DNA of 64,000 nucleotides, from NCBI RefSeq assembly GCF_038002765.1, contig NZ_JBBODE010000001.1:1674001-1738000 (forward strand). Reading direction: 5' to 3'. The notes under the pieces are model-generated. The model was not told where the DNA came from, searched no databases, and worked only from the letters and a program-made list of their open reading frames with translations. This DNA is from Peribacillus sp. FSL H8-0477. GTDB taxonomy: Bacteria; Bacillota; Bacilli; Bacillales; DSM-1321. Both the position numbers and the translations under genes were made by a program. Position 1 is the first letter of the stretch; each line of letters begins with the position of its first letter. Positions 54,014 through 63,838 of the stretch are shown one piece after another.

Positions 54014-55396
54014 TTAGTTTAAATGACTATGTTTTTTGGAGTAACTAAAATAAATAATCGTCCCAATCGACAGCCAAATAACAAATGAAATCCAAGTAAT
54101 CAGCGGCAGACTCGAAGCTAAATAGAGACATAGCAATGCGCTGATGGCCGGCAGGACAGGAACAAAAGGCACACGGAAGGACGCTTTCAAATTAGGATGA
54201 CTTTTACGCAGCACAATAATAGCAAGTGACACGAGCGTGAAAGCTGCTAATGTCCCCATATTAACCAAATGAGCTAGGGTAGTTAAATCAACGAAACCAG
54301 CAATTCCAGCTGCTACGAATCCGGTAATCCAAGTATTGATGAACGGAGTCTTAAATTTCGAATTCACTTTAGCCAAGGTTTTAGGCAGGAGACCATCTCT
54401 GCTCATTGCATAAGAAAGACGCACCTGTGCATATATCAACGCTAATATTACGGTTGTAATTCCAGCAACTGCCCCTACAGATATAATTCCAGCCATGGAA
54501 TCTTGTCCAACCACACGAAGTGCAAAGGATACAGGATCCGCCACATTTAGCTGGGTATACGAAACCATTCCTGTCAGCACAGCGGATACACTTATATACA
54601 ATACTGTACAGATTAATAAAGATGTAACGATTCCAATTGGCATATTCCTCTTCGGATTTTTCACTTCTTCAGATGCTGTAGCAATCACATCAAAGCCAAT
54701 ATAGGCAAAGAATACTGTTGCAGCACTGGTAACAATCCCTTCTAATCCAAATGGTGCAAAGGGGGTCCAGTTTTCAGGTTTTACATAGTTGATTCCTGTA
54801 ACAATAAACAACAAAATGACTCCTAATTTAATAAATACCATAATGTTATTAAATGTAATGCTTTCCTTTACTCCACGACTGACAAGCGCCGTGATTGACA
54901 AAATAATTAATACAGCGGGTAAATTAACTAGTCCGCCGGATCCCATTCCAGGAGCAGATGCTAACACTTTTGGCACTTCCATACCAAAGCCGGCAATAAG
55001 TGATTGGAAGTACGCAGACCAACCTGTTGCAACTGCTGCAATGGCAAGAATATATTCCAATATTAGGTCCCAGCCAATCAAAAAGGCAAAGATTTCTCCT
55101 AATGTTGCATAGGTGTATGTATAAACACTACCTGATACCGGTACAGCAGAAGAAAACTCAGCGTAACAAAAGGCTGCCAGCGCACACGCTATGCCAGCAA
55201 GGACAAAGGAAAGCATAATGGCAGGTCCGCCGCTGGTTGCAGCTACTACACCAGTGATAACAAAAATCCCAGTTCCAATGACACAACCGACACCTAGGAA
55301 AATTAAATCAAGTAATCCCATCGAACGATTTAGATCTTTTCGCTGACCTTGAACAAGTAAATCATTTATTGATTTTTTTCGAAATATTTGGTTCAT
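54014..55396 (-). CDS. Amino acid permease, CAT-like (YfnA type)
   Basis: About 460 residues with twelve to fourteen helices. DLIFLGVGCVIGTGIFVITGVVAA opening and the FAYIGFDVIATASEEVKNPKRNMPIGI segment mark the cationic-amino-acid-transporter-like branch of APC, as in YfnA. The substrate is unclear. ATG 55396 is set by AGGAGGA six bases upstream; the frame runs on to 55420. Confidence 0.88.
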   Translation of the reverse strand: MNQIFRKKSINDLLVQGQRKDLNRSMGLLDLIFLGVGCVIGTGIFVITGVVAATSGGPAIMLSFVLAGIACALAAFCYAEFSSAVPVSGSVYTYTYATLGEIFAFLIGWDLILEYILAIAAVATGWSAYFQSLIAGFGMEVPKVLASAPGMGSGGLVNLPAVLIILSITALVSRGVKESITFNNIMVFIKLGVILLFIVTGINYVKPENWTPFAPFGLEGIVTSAATVFFAYIGFDVIATASEEVKNPKRNMPIGIVTSLLICTVLYISVSAVLTGMVSYTQLNVADPVSFALRVVGQDSMAGIISVGAVAGITTVILALIYAQVRLSYAMSRDGLLPKTLAKVNSKFKTPFINTWITGFVAAGIAGFVDLTTLAHLVNMGTLAAFTLVSLAIIVLRKSHPNLKASFRVPFVPVLPAISALLCLYLASSLPLITWISFVIWLSIGTIIYFSYSKKHSHLN

Positions 55397-55590
55397 GGGA
55401 GTCCTCCTGATTAAATACAAAAAAATTCTGAATTAATACATCAAATAGCAGTATATTGTCGATTTTTGTCGAAGTCAAGTTCCTTTTAAATGAATTGGTT
55501 TATATCATGCCTGTTTTATATAGTATCTAACAAAATCTAGTATCTATTTAGTCTTTACACATATTTCGATAAGCAATGTCAGGTAACACA

Positions 55591-55630
55591 ATAAAACTCT
55601 CGTCCCATATATATGAGACGAGAGTTTTAT
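55591..55630 (-). terminator. Terminator of uppP
   Basis: Perfect 14-bp arms ATAAAACTCTCGTC/GACGAGAGTTTTAT around a 12-base loop. Confidence 0.85.
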
Positions 55631-55660
55631 ATAGTCTATTCATTTCCAGCAATCGGAACC

Positions 55661-56482
55661 TTACCAAACAATAAACAGAAGGATGATTGCTAGTACTATT
55701 CGATAAATGGCAAATGGAGTCAATTTAATTTTTTCAATCAACTTCAGGAAGTATTTAATACAAAATAATGCAAACACAAATGCACTAATGAAGCCTGCAA
55801 TGAAAAACGGCATCGCTTCAGGTGTAAAAAAGCTCCAATATTTAACCACTTTTAAAAGGGTAGCTCCAGCCATAATCGGTACGGCCATGATGAAGGTAAA
55901 ATCTGCTGCAGCCCGATAACTCATTCCTAGGAGAACCCCTCCGGAAATTGTTGATCCCGAACGCGAGAATCCAGGCCATAATGACAAGCATTGAATAAGT
56001 CCAACACCAAGGGCTTGTTTATAGGTAATCTGATCAACTGTTTCAGTCTTAATTTTCGGATGCAGCTTATCAGCAGCAATCATAAGGAAAGCACCAATAA
56101 ATAATCCAATTGCGACCGTTTTTACTGAAAAAAGATGATCGTCAATATAATCCTCAAAAGCAAGACCTAGTACTGCTGCTGGAAGTAATCCAACAATGAT
56201 TTGCAATAAATTGAGTTTCTTTTGACCAGCAGGAGCTGAAGAATCCATTTTCTTCAATCCAAGCAAGTCCATAAAACGGCTCCAAAAAAGAACCACTACA
56301 GCAAGAATAGAACCTAGCTGAATGATTATCTTAAAAGCATTGGCAATCTCGTCTCCAAATAACTCATTTGATTTAAATAAAAAATCGTCGACAATAATCA
56401 TGTGACCTGTTGACGAAACTGGTGCAAATTCTGTTAGTCCCTCAACCAATCCAAGGACTATTGCAACAAATATTTCCCACAT
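55661..56482 (-). CDS. uppP: Undecaprenyl-diphosphate phosphatase (BacA/UppP)
   Basis: 273 residues, eight helices. The catalytic motifs EGLTEFAPVSSTGHM (with the usual Leu-Pro replaced by Ala-Pro) and PGFSRSGSTISGGVLLG are present. It regenerates undecaprenyl phosphate for cell-wall synthesis and so contributes to bacitracin tolerance, which links it in function to bceRSAB although that lies about 50 kb away. GAGGTGGAG precedes the ATG. Confidence 0.95.
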   Translation of the reverse strand: MWEIFVAIVLGLVEGLTEFAPVSSTGHMIIVDDFLFKSNELFGDEIANAFKIIIQLGSILAVVVLFWSRFMDLLGLKKMDSSAPAGQKKLNLLQIIVGLLPAAVLGLAFEDYIDDHLFSVKTVAIGLFIGAFLMIAADKLHPKIKTETVDQITYKQALGVGLIQCLSLWPGFSRSGSTISGGVLLGMSYRAAADFTFIMAVPIMAGATLLKVVKYWSFFTPEAMPFFIAGFISAFVFALFCIKYFLKLIEKIKLTPFAIYRIVLAIILLFIVW

Positions 56483-56671
56483 TTCTTAACTCCACCTCGT
56501 TTGATCTTATTCAGCTCTAATTAACAGTATATTTATTATTTCTTTTCTTGCATACGGTCGATTTTACCGGTTGTATAGAAAATTGTCTAAGATAATAGGT
56601 GAAATATTGTCAGATACGACGTAAAATAGGGAAAAATAGCTAGAGACACCTCGTAAAAGGAAGTGAATGTA

Positions 56672-57421
56672 GTGAAAAAAATTAGTGTTTATGCTCATCG
56701 AGGATCAAGAGGTACACATCCTGAAAATACAATGGCTGCTTTTATCGAAGCCGAAAGAGTGGGTGCTGATGGCATTGAATTCGATGTCCATCTTACTAAA
56801 GACGGCGAACTTGTTATTATTCATGACGAAACTCTTAATCGAACGACCAACTTAACTGGCTTTGTTAAGGATTATACTGCAGTTGAATTAAGAAAAGCTG
56901 ATGCTGGGGTGAAATTTTCACCTGCTTTCTCTGGAGAGGGCCTCCCCTTCCTCTCTGATGTGTTTGAATGGGCTTCAGCAAATAAACTGATTATGAATGT
57001 AGAGTTAAAAAATGATAAGCTGAACTATCCTGCTATTGAGCAAAAGGTCATATCCTTAATCCGTCACTATCATTTAGAAAGCCGTATTGTTCTTTCTTCT
57101 TTTAATCATTCTTCTATTGCAGAAGTAAAAAAACTCGCACCCGACATCGAGCGTGCATTACTATTTGAAGGTCTTCCAGATGATATTGTCAATATTTTAT
57201 CTAAAAAGAAGGAAGCAGGATTTCATCCAGATGCGCCTAGTCTAACCAAAGAGTTAAACAAGCAGGCACAAGAACTAGGATATGTTGTACGGCCGTGGGT
57301 AGCTAATACAAAGGAATGGATCCTTAGAATGGCTGAGTTCGGGGTAGATGTGATAATGACTGATTTTCCTGAAGCCGCTATAGGCATTCTTCAAACTAAA
57401 CAAGATCTCGAATCAATATAA
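56672..57421 (+). CDS. Glycerophosphodiester phosphodiesterase (cytoplasmic, UgpQ type)
   Basis: About 249 residues. Catalytic HRG in VYAHRGSRGTHPENT, metal ligands GADGIEFDVHLTKDGELVIIHD, and VELK near the middle are intact. No signal peptide, so it acts in the cytoplasm, freeing glycerol-3-phosphate from phosphodiesters. GTG 56672 is preferred with AAGGAAG upstream; GTG 56663 is too close to that site. A terminator follows. Confidence 0.9.
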   Translation: MKKISVYAHRGSRGTHPENTMAAFIEAERVGADGIEFDVHLTKDGELVIIHDETLNRTTNLTGFVKDYTAVELRKADAGVKFSPAFSGEGLPFLSDVFEWASANKLIMNVELKNDKLNYPAIEQKVISLIRHYHLESRIVLSSFNHSSIAEVKKLAPDIERALLFEGLPDDIVNILSKKKEAGFHPDAPSLTKELNKQAQELGYVVRPWVANTKEWILRMAEFGVDVIMTDFPEAAIGILQTKQDLESI

Positions 57422-57450
57422 AAAAGAAGGGGCATCAGCCCCTTCTTTAA
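57421..57450. terminator. Terminator between the phosphodiesterase and SASP genes
   Basis: Perfect arms AAAGAAGGGGC/GCCCCTTCTTT with a four-base loop. Confidence 0.9.
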
Positions 57451-57470
57451 TCCATATTTATTAGGTTTTA

Positions 57471-57674
57471 TCAACGAGACGATCCGCCTAGTTGTTGTTC
57501 AGCCATTTGTACTAAACGCTTAGTGATTTCTCCACCAACCGATCCGTTCGCACGAGCAGTTGTTTCTGCACCTAAATTTACTCCAAATTCAGAAGCGATT
57601 TCATACTTCATTTGTTCTAGTGCTTGTTCTGCTCCTGGTACTACTAAATCATTGCTGCTGTTGTTATTTGCCAT
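57471..57674 (-). CDS. Alpha/beta-type small acid-soluble spore protein
   Basis: 67 residues. The family core [23 protein letters not shown] contains the GPR protease site (YEIASEFGV), and the second conserved part is [19 protein letters not shown]. It coats and protects DNA in the spore and is degraded on germination. GAGGAGGTGA precedes the ATG. A forespore (SigG) promoter is expected but I could not place it. Confidence 0.96.
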   Translation of the reverse strand: MANNNSSNDLVVPGAEQALEQMKYEIASEFGVNLGAETTARANGSVGGEITKRLVQMAEQQLGGSSR

Positions 57675-57847
57675 ATGTCTTTCACCTCCTCTCTACTATT
57701 AATGATTTACTAATCTCCCCTTTTGTATGTTTGCCAATTTATTGAAAGTTGTTTATTCACTTATCATGAATAAAATCTTTTCTCATACATTAATAATGAA
57801 GTCTTTTTCTTTTATGGCATGCCATCTATAAGAAGGAGGATATTCCT

Positions 57848-59134
57848 TTGCAAATACATGTTGTTCAGCCAAATCAAACGTTGTCAGGTATTGCATCAAC
57901 ATATGGGGTCACGGTAGACAGACTGATTGAGTCGAATAAAATTCCGAACCCAACCAACTTAGTTGTCGGACAAAATATCGTGATCCCTATTGTAGGCAGT
58001 TATTATTTCGTTCAGCCAGGAGATTCCCTTTATAGTATTGCGCAGAAGGTAAACGTTCCGTATCAAGAACTAGCGAGAATAAATGGCCTTTCAGAAAATC
58101 AACAGCTCTCCGTTGGTTACCGGCTTTATATACCAGCTCGAACAAAAACAACAGCCGAATTTAATGCGTATATTGAGCCGCGTGGATCCAAAGTATCAAC
58201 TGTCTTAGAGCAAAGTGCTATAGAGAATGCACCGTACTTAACTTATTTAGCACCGTTTAGTTTCCAAGCAAAGCGAGACGGTTCTCTTAAAGAGCCGCTC
58301 CTAAATAACTTTGCCGAAATTGCTAGAAATAATCGCAATGTTTTAATGATGGTTATTACCAATCAGGAAAATGACCAATTTAATGATGAACTCGGACGGA
58401 TTCTGTTGACTGATATGGACATACAAACTAAGTTTGTGACCACGATTATCCGAACAGCAAAGAAGTATGGATTCAAAGACATTCATTTTGATTTTGAATA
58501 TCTTCGACCCGAGGACCGCATAGCATATAGTCAATTTCTTCAAAAAATGAAAACACGTTTTCAAAAAGAGGGCTGGCTATTATCCGCTGCCTTAGCTCCG
58601 AAAACCAGTGCAGAGCAAAAAGGCCGCTGGTATGAAGCTCATGATTATAAAGCGATTGGCGCAATTGTTGATTTTGTCGTAATCATGACATACGAATGGG
58701 GATACAGCGGAGGACCAGCACAGGCCGTTTCTCCAATTGGTCCCGTTCGGAAGGTATTAGAATATGCCATCACGGAAATGCCCTCTTCCAAGATTCTTAT
58801 GGGGCAAAATTTATACGGTTACGACTGGACTCTTCCTTTTGTACAGGGAACAACTGCAAAAGCTGTCAGTCCACAACAAGCAATCGAAATTGCCGCTGAC
58901 TACCAAGTGACCATTGAATACGATCAAACCGCTCAAGCCCCCCATTACACATATACTGATAACGATGATAAACAGCATGAAGTATGGTTTGAAGATGCCC
59001 GCTCCATTCAGGCGAAATTTGACCTTCTTAAAGAATTAAAACTACGAGGAATGAGTTATTGGAAACTAGGTCTCGCGTTCCCGCAAAATTGGCTCTTAAT
59101 CAGCGATAACTTCAATGTACGGAAACGGGCATAA
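57848..59134 (+). CDS. LysM-GH18 spore cortex hydrolase (YaaH/SleL type)
   Basis: 428 residues: two LysM domains (about 2-47 and 52-97; IHVVQPNQTLSGIASTYGV, YYFVQPGDSLYSIAQKV) followed by a GH18 domain with the catalytic DxxxDxE motif in DIHFDFEYL and the late MSYWKLGLAFPQNW. Such proteins are N-acetylglucosaminidases acting on spore cortex. No signal peptide, as is usual for YaaH. TTG start with AAGGAGGA upstream. It is transcribed divergently from the SASP gene. Confidence 0.92.
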   Translation: MQIHVVQPNQTLSGIASTYGVTVDRLIESNKIPNPTNLVVGQNIVIPIVGSYYFVQPGDSLYSIAQKVNVPYQELARINGLSENQQLSVGYRLYIPARTKTTAEFNAYIEPRGSKVSTVLEQSAIENAPYLTYLAPFSFQAKRDGSLKEPLLNNFAEIARNNRNVLMMVITNQENDQFNDELGRILLTDMDIQTKFVTTIIRTAKKYGFKDIHFDFEYLRPEDRIAYSQFLQKMKTRFQKEGWLLSAALAPKTSAEQKGRWYEAHDYKAIGAIVDFVVIMTYEWGYSGGPAQAVSPIGPVRKVLEYAITEMPSSKILMGQNLYGYDWTLPFVQGTTAKAVSPQQAIEIAADYQVTIEYDQTAQAPHYTYTDNDDKQHEVWFEDARSIQAKFDLLKELKLRGMSYWKLGLAFPQNWLLISDNFNVRKRA

Positions 59135-59138
59135 ACAG

Positions 59139-59185
59139 AAAAGCTGTCTCAAAAGGTCCCGAACCTTTGAGCACAGCTTTTTTCT
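59139..59185 (+). terminator. Terminator of the yaaH-like gene
   Basis: AAAAGCTGT..CTCAAAGG type arms with CCTTTGAG..ACAGCTTTTTT, one to two mismatches. Confidence 0.8.
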
Positions 59186-59273
59186 TTTTGAAAGACTACT
59201 TGTAACTAAATAAATGACCGCCTTATGAATCCATTTTTTTTTGTACATAATGGAATTAAGGAGAGTGACAAAC

Positions 59274-60083
59274 ATGCTAAGAGTAAGAGTAAAACAATTT
59301 TATGACAGCTATCCACGCTGGCCGCGGCTGGCTCGGCTGCTCGTGATTATTTGTCTATTTCTGCTGGGATTCGGCACTCTTATTCATCTAGTAGAACCAC
59401 AAACCTTTACGTTCTTTGATGGGATATGGTGGGCGATAGTAACTGCTGGGACAATTGGATATGGGGACTTCGTTCCCGTAACGCCTTTGGGTAAAGCGGT
59501 TGGGATCGTTCTCATTTTTTCTGGAGCTGGTATTGTTGCCACTTACTTCGCCTCCATTGCGGCAGTAGCCGCTTCCTCAGAGAAGTCCTTTATTGAGGGA
59601 AAAAAACCATTCAAGGGGAAAGATCAGTTAATCATTGTAGGGTGGAATGAACGCTCTCGGTATATTATCGCGGATATGCACGAAAGAGAACCACAGCTGC
59701 CTATTGTCTTAATTGATGAATCTTTACCCAGACATCCACTGCCGCGTACAAACATTCATTTCATTCATGGACGAGCTGCTGAAGATAACGTCTTATTTAA
59801 AGCAAACATTCATGAAGCAAAACAAATTCTTATTACAGCTGATTTACAGCAGAATGAATTTCACACAGACATGTTTTCAATCCTTACCCTTCTAGCCGTT
59901 AAAGGACTGAATCCTGCGATCTATTGTTTAATTGAGATCCTTACAGAAGAACAGCGTCTTAACGCCTTAAGAGCCGGAGCAAACGGATTAATTGAAACCA
60001 ATAAATTCGCCAGTTTTTATATGGTTAAGGCACTTATTACCGGTAAAACTGTTTTTGAAGAGGAAGAGCTTCCCTCCAAGTAA
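59274..60083 (+). CDS. yugO: Potassium channel protein YugO-like (Kch with TrkA-N domain)
   Basis: About 269 residues. Two helices flank a pore loop with selectivity filter TAGTIGYGD; then a cytosolic Rossmann RCK/TrkA-N domain (LIIVGWNERSRYII; IHGRAAEDNVLFKANI). It is a potassium channel; YugO of B. subtilis acts in biofilm signalling. ATG 59274 has AAGGAGAG; earlier in-frame starts at 59241 and beyond have none. YugN and pgi follow on the other strand, as in B. subtilis. Confidence 0.9.
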   Translation: MLRVRVKQFYDSYPRWPRLARLLVIICLFLLGFGTLIHLVEPQTFTFFDGIWWAIVTAGTIGYGDFVPVTPLGKAVGIVLIFSGAGIVATYFASIAAVAASSEKSFIEGKKPFKGKDQLIIVGWNERSRYIIADMHEREPQLPIVLIDESLPRHPLPRTNIHFIHGRAAEDNVLFKANIHEAKQILITADLQQNEFHTDMFSILTLLAVKGLNPAIYCLIEILTEEQRLNALRAGANGLIETNKFASFYMVKALITGKTVFEEEELPSK

Positions 60084-60118
60084 AAAACAAACTCGGGTAT
60101 GACCTTTAAAATCGAGAA

Positions 60119-60240
60119 GTTGATTTCCTTTCCAGGTGTTTCGCTTTCCGCGGGCGGGCGGTGAGCCGTATCAATGCTTACACTCCTGCAGGGTCTCACC
60201 TGTCCCGCTGTTCCCGCAGGTGTCGACTTCAATCAATTGA
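60119..60240. repeat. GC-rich structured repeat, copy 2
   Basis: Begins with GTTGATTTCC and ends near ATCAATTGA, sharing most positions with 51941-52070, for example TTTCGCTTTCCGCGGGC and GGTCTCACCTGTCC. Its stems are weaker than those of copy 1. No transposase remnant follows; a hairpin similar to 52351-52385 does. Confidence 0.85.
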
Positions 60241-60283
60241 CTTTCTAAACATAAAATTAAAGGCCTATTTGGTCTGAAAAAAG

Positions 60284-60325
60284 CAAAAGAGGTTCAGAAT
60301 GAAACCATTCAAAGCCTCTTTTGTC
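60284..60325 (+). terminator. Imperfect hairpin behind repeat copy 2
   Basis: CAAAAGAGG..GAATG and CATTC..CCTCTTTTG arms with mismatches, then TCTAC. It may end the yugO transcript. Confidence 0.55.
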
Positions 60326-60367
60326 TACTGAAACCTTCTCCAAGGACAAGGTCTTTTACTGGAGCAA

Positions 60368-60769
60368 TTATAAGAGTAACTTTTCGACCTCATGCAAATG
60401 AGCCTGACCAAGAGAAATATAGTCTTCAGGAAATTCCCCATCCTTATCCTTCGGTTCAGCAAATTGGTTAAAAGCAGCGGTTACATTCCCGATATTACCC
60501 TCTGGATCAACACTATCCTGGTAGACATGAGACAATAAAAAGGGCTGTTGCAGTTCTACGACAGCACCTGCAGAATCGAGCTCGCTGTTAACTGCTTTAA
60601 ATGGCAATCGTAAAAATAAATACCCTTCCTTATCATCCATTTTATAATCAAAAGACCCATGTTCATAATCCCAATTCCCACCAATTGAATAACCCAGCGG
60701 TTTCAACTTTTGTTCTAAATCAGACAGTGAAAAAGCCTTACCTGAAAGTGAAGAAGACAACTCAATCAT
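60368..60769 (-). CDS. YugN-like family protein
   Basis: 133 residues. WDYEHGSFDYKMDD and LFLRLPFKAVNSELD are typical of YugN-like proteins, a Bacillus family of unknown function found between yugO and pgi. AAAAGGAG precedes the ATG. Same strand as pgi but separated from it by a 340-bp gap. Confidence 0.88.
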   Translation of the reverse strand: MIELSSSLSGKAFSLSDLEQKLKPLGYSIGGNWDYEHGSFDYKMDDKEGYLFLRLPFKAVNSELDSAGAVVELQQPFLLSHVYQDSVDPEGNIGNVTAAFNQFAEPKDKDGEFPEDYISLGQAHLHEVEKLLL

Positions 60770-60898
60770 TCAAACATCTCCTTTTTCTACTTTAGATTAG
60801 CTTTACCCACACCGGATAAATCATCCGAAGAAAGAGCCTGTCTTTCAAATTTCTAGTGTATCTGTTGGGATCTGAATCTGTAGTTGTTCGATCTCTTT

Positions 60899-61064
60899 TT
60901 ACTTAGTTTCGTCATCCTTATCACTTTGGTTTATTTTCTCAATCTCTCCTTGGAGTTTCGTTAGCTGCTTTTCTAAGTGTGACGATGAAATTGATGATTG
61001 GCTGGCGGCACCGCTAACGGCCGAACTCGATAGTAAAAAAACTATACAAGATAAGAATTACCAA
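60899..61064 (-). pseudogene. Possible decayed small exported-protein gene
   Basis: The minus-strand frame ends in SHLEKQLTKLQGEIEKINQ and a charged tail, preceded by LLSSSAVSGAASQSSIS, which looks like a signal region. It has no start in frame; a hydrophobic LVILILYSFF lies just upstream in the next frame, meeting it at a run of seven A (61035-61041). A one-base slip there would join them. No ribosome site is seen. Confidence 0.35.
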
Positions 61065-61073
61065 TATATGAAC

Positions 61074-61107
61074 AAAAAAAATCCAGAGCAGCATAGCCGC
61101 TCCGGAT
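61074..61107 (-). terminator. Terminator of pgi
   Basis: Minus-strand arms AATCCGGAGCGGC and GCTGCTCTGGATT with wobble/mismatches, then T8. Confidence 0.82.
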
Positions 61108-61113
61108 TCATTA

Positions 61114-62460
61114 TTACAGACGTTTTTCTAGTTCCGCTTTCTTTTCCTCAAACCCAGGTTTACCTAGTAAAGCAAACATGTTTACTTTATAAGCTTCAAC
61201 TCCAGGTTGGTCAAACGGATTAACTCCAAGCAGGTAACCGCTGATTGCACATGCTTTTTCAAAGAAATACACAAGGTATCCGAATGTAAAAGCATCCATT
61301 TTAGGGATACTTACGATTAAATTCGGTACGCCGCCATCTGTATGAGCAAGCAATGTTCCCTCAAACGCTTTATCATTAACAAAATCAACTGATTTGCCAG
61401 CCAGATAATTCAAGCCATCCAAATCATTCTCTTCTGCTTCAATGGTTAGCTCATGACGCGCCTGGTCAACTTTAATAACTGTTTCAAAAAGGTCACGGCG
61501 ACCTTCTTGTACATATTGACCTAATGAATGCAGGTCAGTCGAAAAGTTGGCTGAGGAAGGGAAAATACCTTTTTGATCTTTTCCTTCACTTTCACCAAAC
61601 AACTGCTTCCACCATTCAGAGAAATACTGTAAGCCTGGCTCATAGTTAATTAACATTTCAATGGTTTTACCCTTATTGTAAAGTACATTTCGAACAGCAG
61701 CATACTGATACGCAAGATTTTCGGAAAGTTCATCTGAACTGAAATCTTGACGTGCCTCTGCTGCCCCTTTCATCATTTCTTCAATATTTGCACCGCTTAC
61801 TGCAATAGGTAATAATCCTACAGCAGTTAATACAGAATAACGGCCTCCAATATCATCAGCAATGACGAATGACTCATAACCTTTTTCTGTTGCAAGTGTT
61901 TTTAATGCACCTTTTGCTTTATCTGTCGTAGCATAAATTCGAGATTTCGCTTCATTCTCTCCATATTTTTCTTCGAGAAGTTTACGGAAAATCCTGAAAG
62001 CCAAAGCAGGTTCTGTCGTCGTACCCGATTTAGAAATGACATTGATTGAAAAATCTTTATCTTTTAATAAATCCATTACATCCGTCATATAGGATGAACT
62101 GATATTATTTCCAACAAAGATAATTTGTGGTGTTTTACGCTGTTCGCCAGGAAGTGCATTATAGAAACTATGTTGCAGCATTTCAATTGCAGCCCGAGCT
62201 CCTAGATAAGAACCGCCAATTCCAATAACAAGTAAAACTTCTGAATCCTTTTGAATCTTTGCAGCGGACTTTTGAATCCTTGAAAATTCTTCTTTATCAT
62301 AATTCTCTGGAAGATCGATCCAGCCTAGAAATTCATTCCCTGCACCTGATTTAGCGTGAAGAGATTGGTGCGCTGCTTTTACAGCATCTTGTAAGTAAGT
62401 AATTTCATGTTCACCGAAGAACGGTAATGCTTTTGAGTAATCGAAACGTACATGTGTCAT
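61114..62460 (-). CDS. pgi: Glucose-6-phosphate isomerase
   Basis: 448 residues, the short Firmicute form. [18 protein letters not shown], sugar-phosphate loop [16 protein letters not shown], catalytic Glu region [14 protein letters not shown] and QPGVEAYK are all intact. It interconverts glucose- and fructose-6-phosphate, the entry step for glucose released by the GH1/ROK pathway. GAGGAAC precedes the ATG. It is followed by a terminator. Confidence 0.97.
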   Translation of the reverse strand: MTHVRFDYSKALPFFGEHEITYLQDAVKAAHQSLHAKSGAGNEFLGWIDLPENYDKEEFSRIQKSAAKIQKDSEVLLVIGIGGSYLGARAAIEMLQHSFYNALPGEQRKTPQIIFVGNNISSSYMTDVMDLLKDKDFSINVISKSGTTTEPALAFRIFRKLLEEKYGENEAKSRIYATTDKAKGALKTLATEKGYESFVIADDIGGRYSVLTAVGLLPIAVSGANIEEMMKGAAEARQDFSSDELSENLAYQYAAVRNVLYNKGKTIEMLINYEPGLQYFSEWWKQLFGESEGKDQKGIFPSSANFSTDLHSLGQYVQEGRRDLFETVIKVDQARHELTIEAEENDLDGLNYLAGKSVDFVNDKAFEGTLLAHTDGGVPNLIVSIPKMDAFTFGYLVYFFEKACAISGYLLGVNPFDQPGVEAYKVNMFALLGKPGFEEKKAELEKRL

Positions 62461-62542
62461 GTTAGTTCCTCCATCTTCTATAAGAGTACCACTTCACTTT
62501 ATACAAACCCATCCCATTAATCAAGATGCTCCTATACAAAAA

Positions 62543-63706
62543 TCACAGGGATGCACGTAATATTGCGAGTACGTCTTCTCGATTTAACTTCTTAAAGTTA
62601 CCAAATTCGCCGTTTATCATAGCTTTATCAGCCATTTCTTCTATTTTCGAATCATCTATATCATATTCCGACAATTTTGTGGGCGCACCTAAGCTGCTCC
62701 AAAATTCCCGCAGTTTTTCAATTCCCTCAAGAGCTGTTTCTTCATCAGTTTTTCCTGCTGGGTCAACACCAAACACGCGGATTGCCACCTGTTTAAAACG
62801 AGAAACATCTTCATGAAGCACATGCTTCATCCAATTAGGGAAAATGATTGCCAGACCGCCTGCATGAGGAATATCGTATATCGCTGATACAGCATGTTCT
62901 ATATTATGTGATGCCCAATCTCCTCGATATCCAACCTGTAAATACCCATTAAGAGCAATCGTACCTGAATAAAGAATGGTCTCTCTAAGTTCATAGTTGT
63001 CTAATTCATTTAACAGTTTAGGTCCAGACTCAATCACCGTAAGAAGTAATGATTCACAAAAACGGTCCTGAAGGGGTGCATTTGTTTTTTGATGAAAGTA
63101 TTGTTCAAATACGTGAGACATCATATCAACCATTCCATAAACAGTGTGATTTTTCGGAACAGTAAACGTATTAACTGGATCAAGGATGGAGAATGTCGGG
63201 AATGTCAACGGACTTCCCCAGCCGTATTTCTCTTTTGTTTCCCAGTTAGTGATAACCGAACCTGAATTCATCTCTGATCCCGTGGCCGCAATCGTCAGAA
63301 CCGTTCCAAAGGGAAGTGCTTCCTTAACCGGCGCTTTTTTAGTTACTAAATCCCAAGCATCTCCATCATACTTAGCCCCTGCTGCAATCGCCTTTGTACA
63401 ATCGATTACACTACCACCGCCGGCAGCTAGTATAAAGTCAATATTTTCTTTTTTACAGATTTCTACACCTTTACGTACTGTCGTAATTCGCGGGTTTGGT
63501 TCTACACCGGCTAATTCATATATATCTGCATCTATGCTTTTGAGTTGTGTCATAATCTCATCATAAAGGCCGTTCTTCTTTATACTTCCGCCGCCATAAA
63601 CAAGAAGTACCTTTGTTCCGTACTGCGGAATTTCTTTTGATAGTTGTTCAAGTTGTCCTTTACCAAATATTAGTTTGGTGGGATTTTGATAAGTAAAGTT
63701 ATTCAT
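62543..63706 (-). CDS. Iron-containing alcohol dehydrogenase (YugJ/YugK, butanol-dehydrogenase type)
   Basis: About 387 residues. NAD(P) site GGGSVID ([17 protein letters not shown]), [16 protein letters not shown], and the metal His residues in [27 protein letters not shown] and [14 protein letters not shown] are present. It reduces aldehydes such as butanal to alcohols. ATG 63706 is set by AAGGAGG nine bases upstream. B. subtilis has two such genes, yugJ and yugK, beside pgi; here there is one. Confidence 0.92.
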   Translation of the reverse strand: MNNFTYQNPTKLIFGKGQLEQLSKEIPQYGTKVLLVYGGGSIKKNGLYDEIMTQLKSIDADIYELAGVEPNPRITTVRKGVEICKKENIDFILAAGGGSVIDCTKAIAAGAKYDGDAWDLVTKKAPVKEALPFGTVLTIAATGSEMNSGSVITNWETKEKYGWGSPLTFPTFSILDPVNTFTVPKNHTVYGMVDMMSHVFEQYFHQKTNAPLQDRFCESLLLTVIESGPKLLNELDNYELRETILYSGTIALNGYLQVGYRGDWASHNIEHAVSAIYDIPHAGGLAIIFPNWMKHVLHEDVSRFKQVAIRVFGVDPAGKTDEETALEGIEKLREFWSSLGAPTKLSEYDIDDSKIEEMADKAMINGEFGNFKKLNREDVLAILRASL

Positions 63707-63838
63707 TAAAAAATAGCCTCCTTTTTTCTTCATTATGAAGAATCGCGCGTAGAATTACAAAATATCGGATTGAGTAAATGAATAAATTTCGGGTTATGCA
63801 GCAAACTATAGATGTTCGAACTCAAAGGAGGAAATACT

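Noticed and set aside
63186-63566. 126-residue plus-strand frame opposite the alcohol dehydrogenase
   Set aside because: Shadow of a gene with intact metal and NAD motifs.
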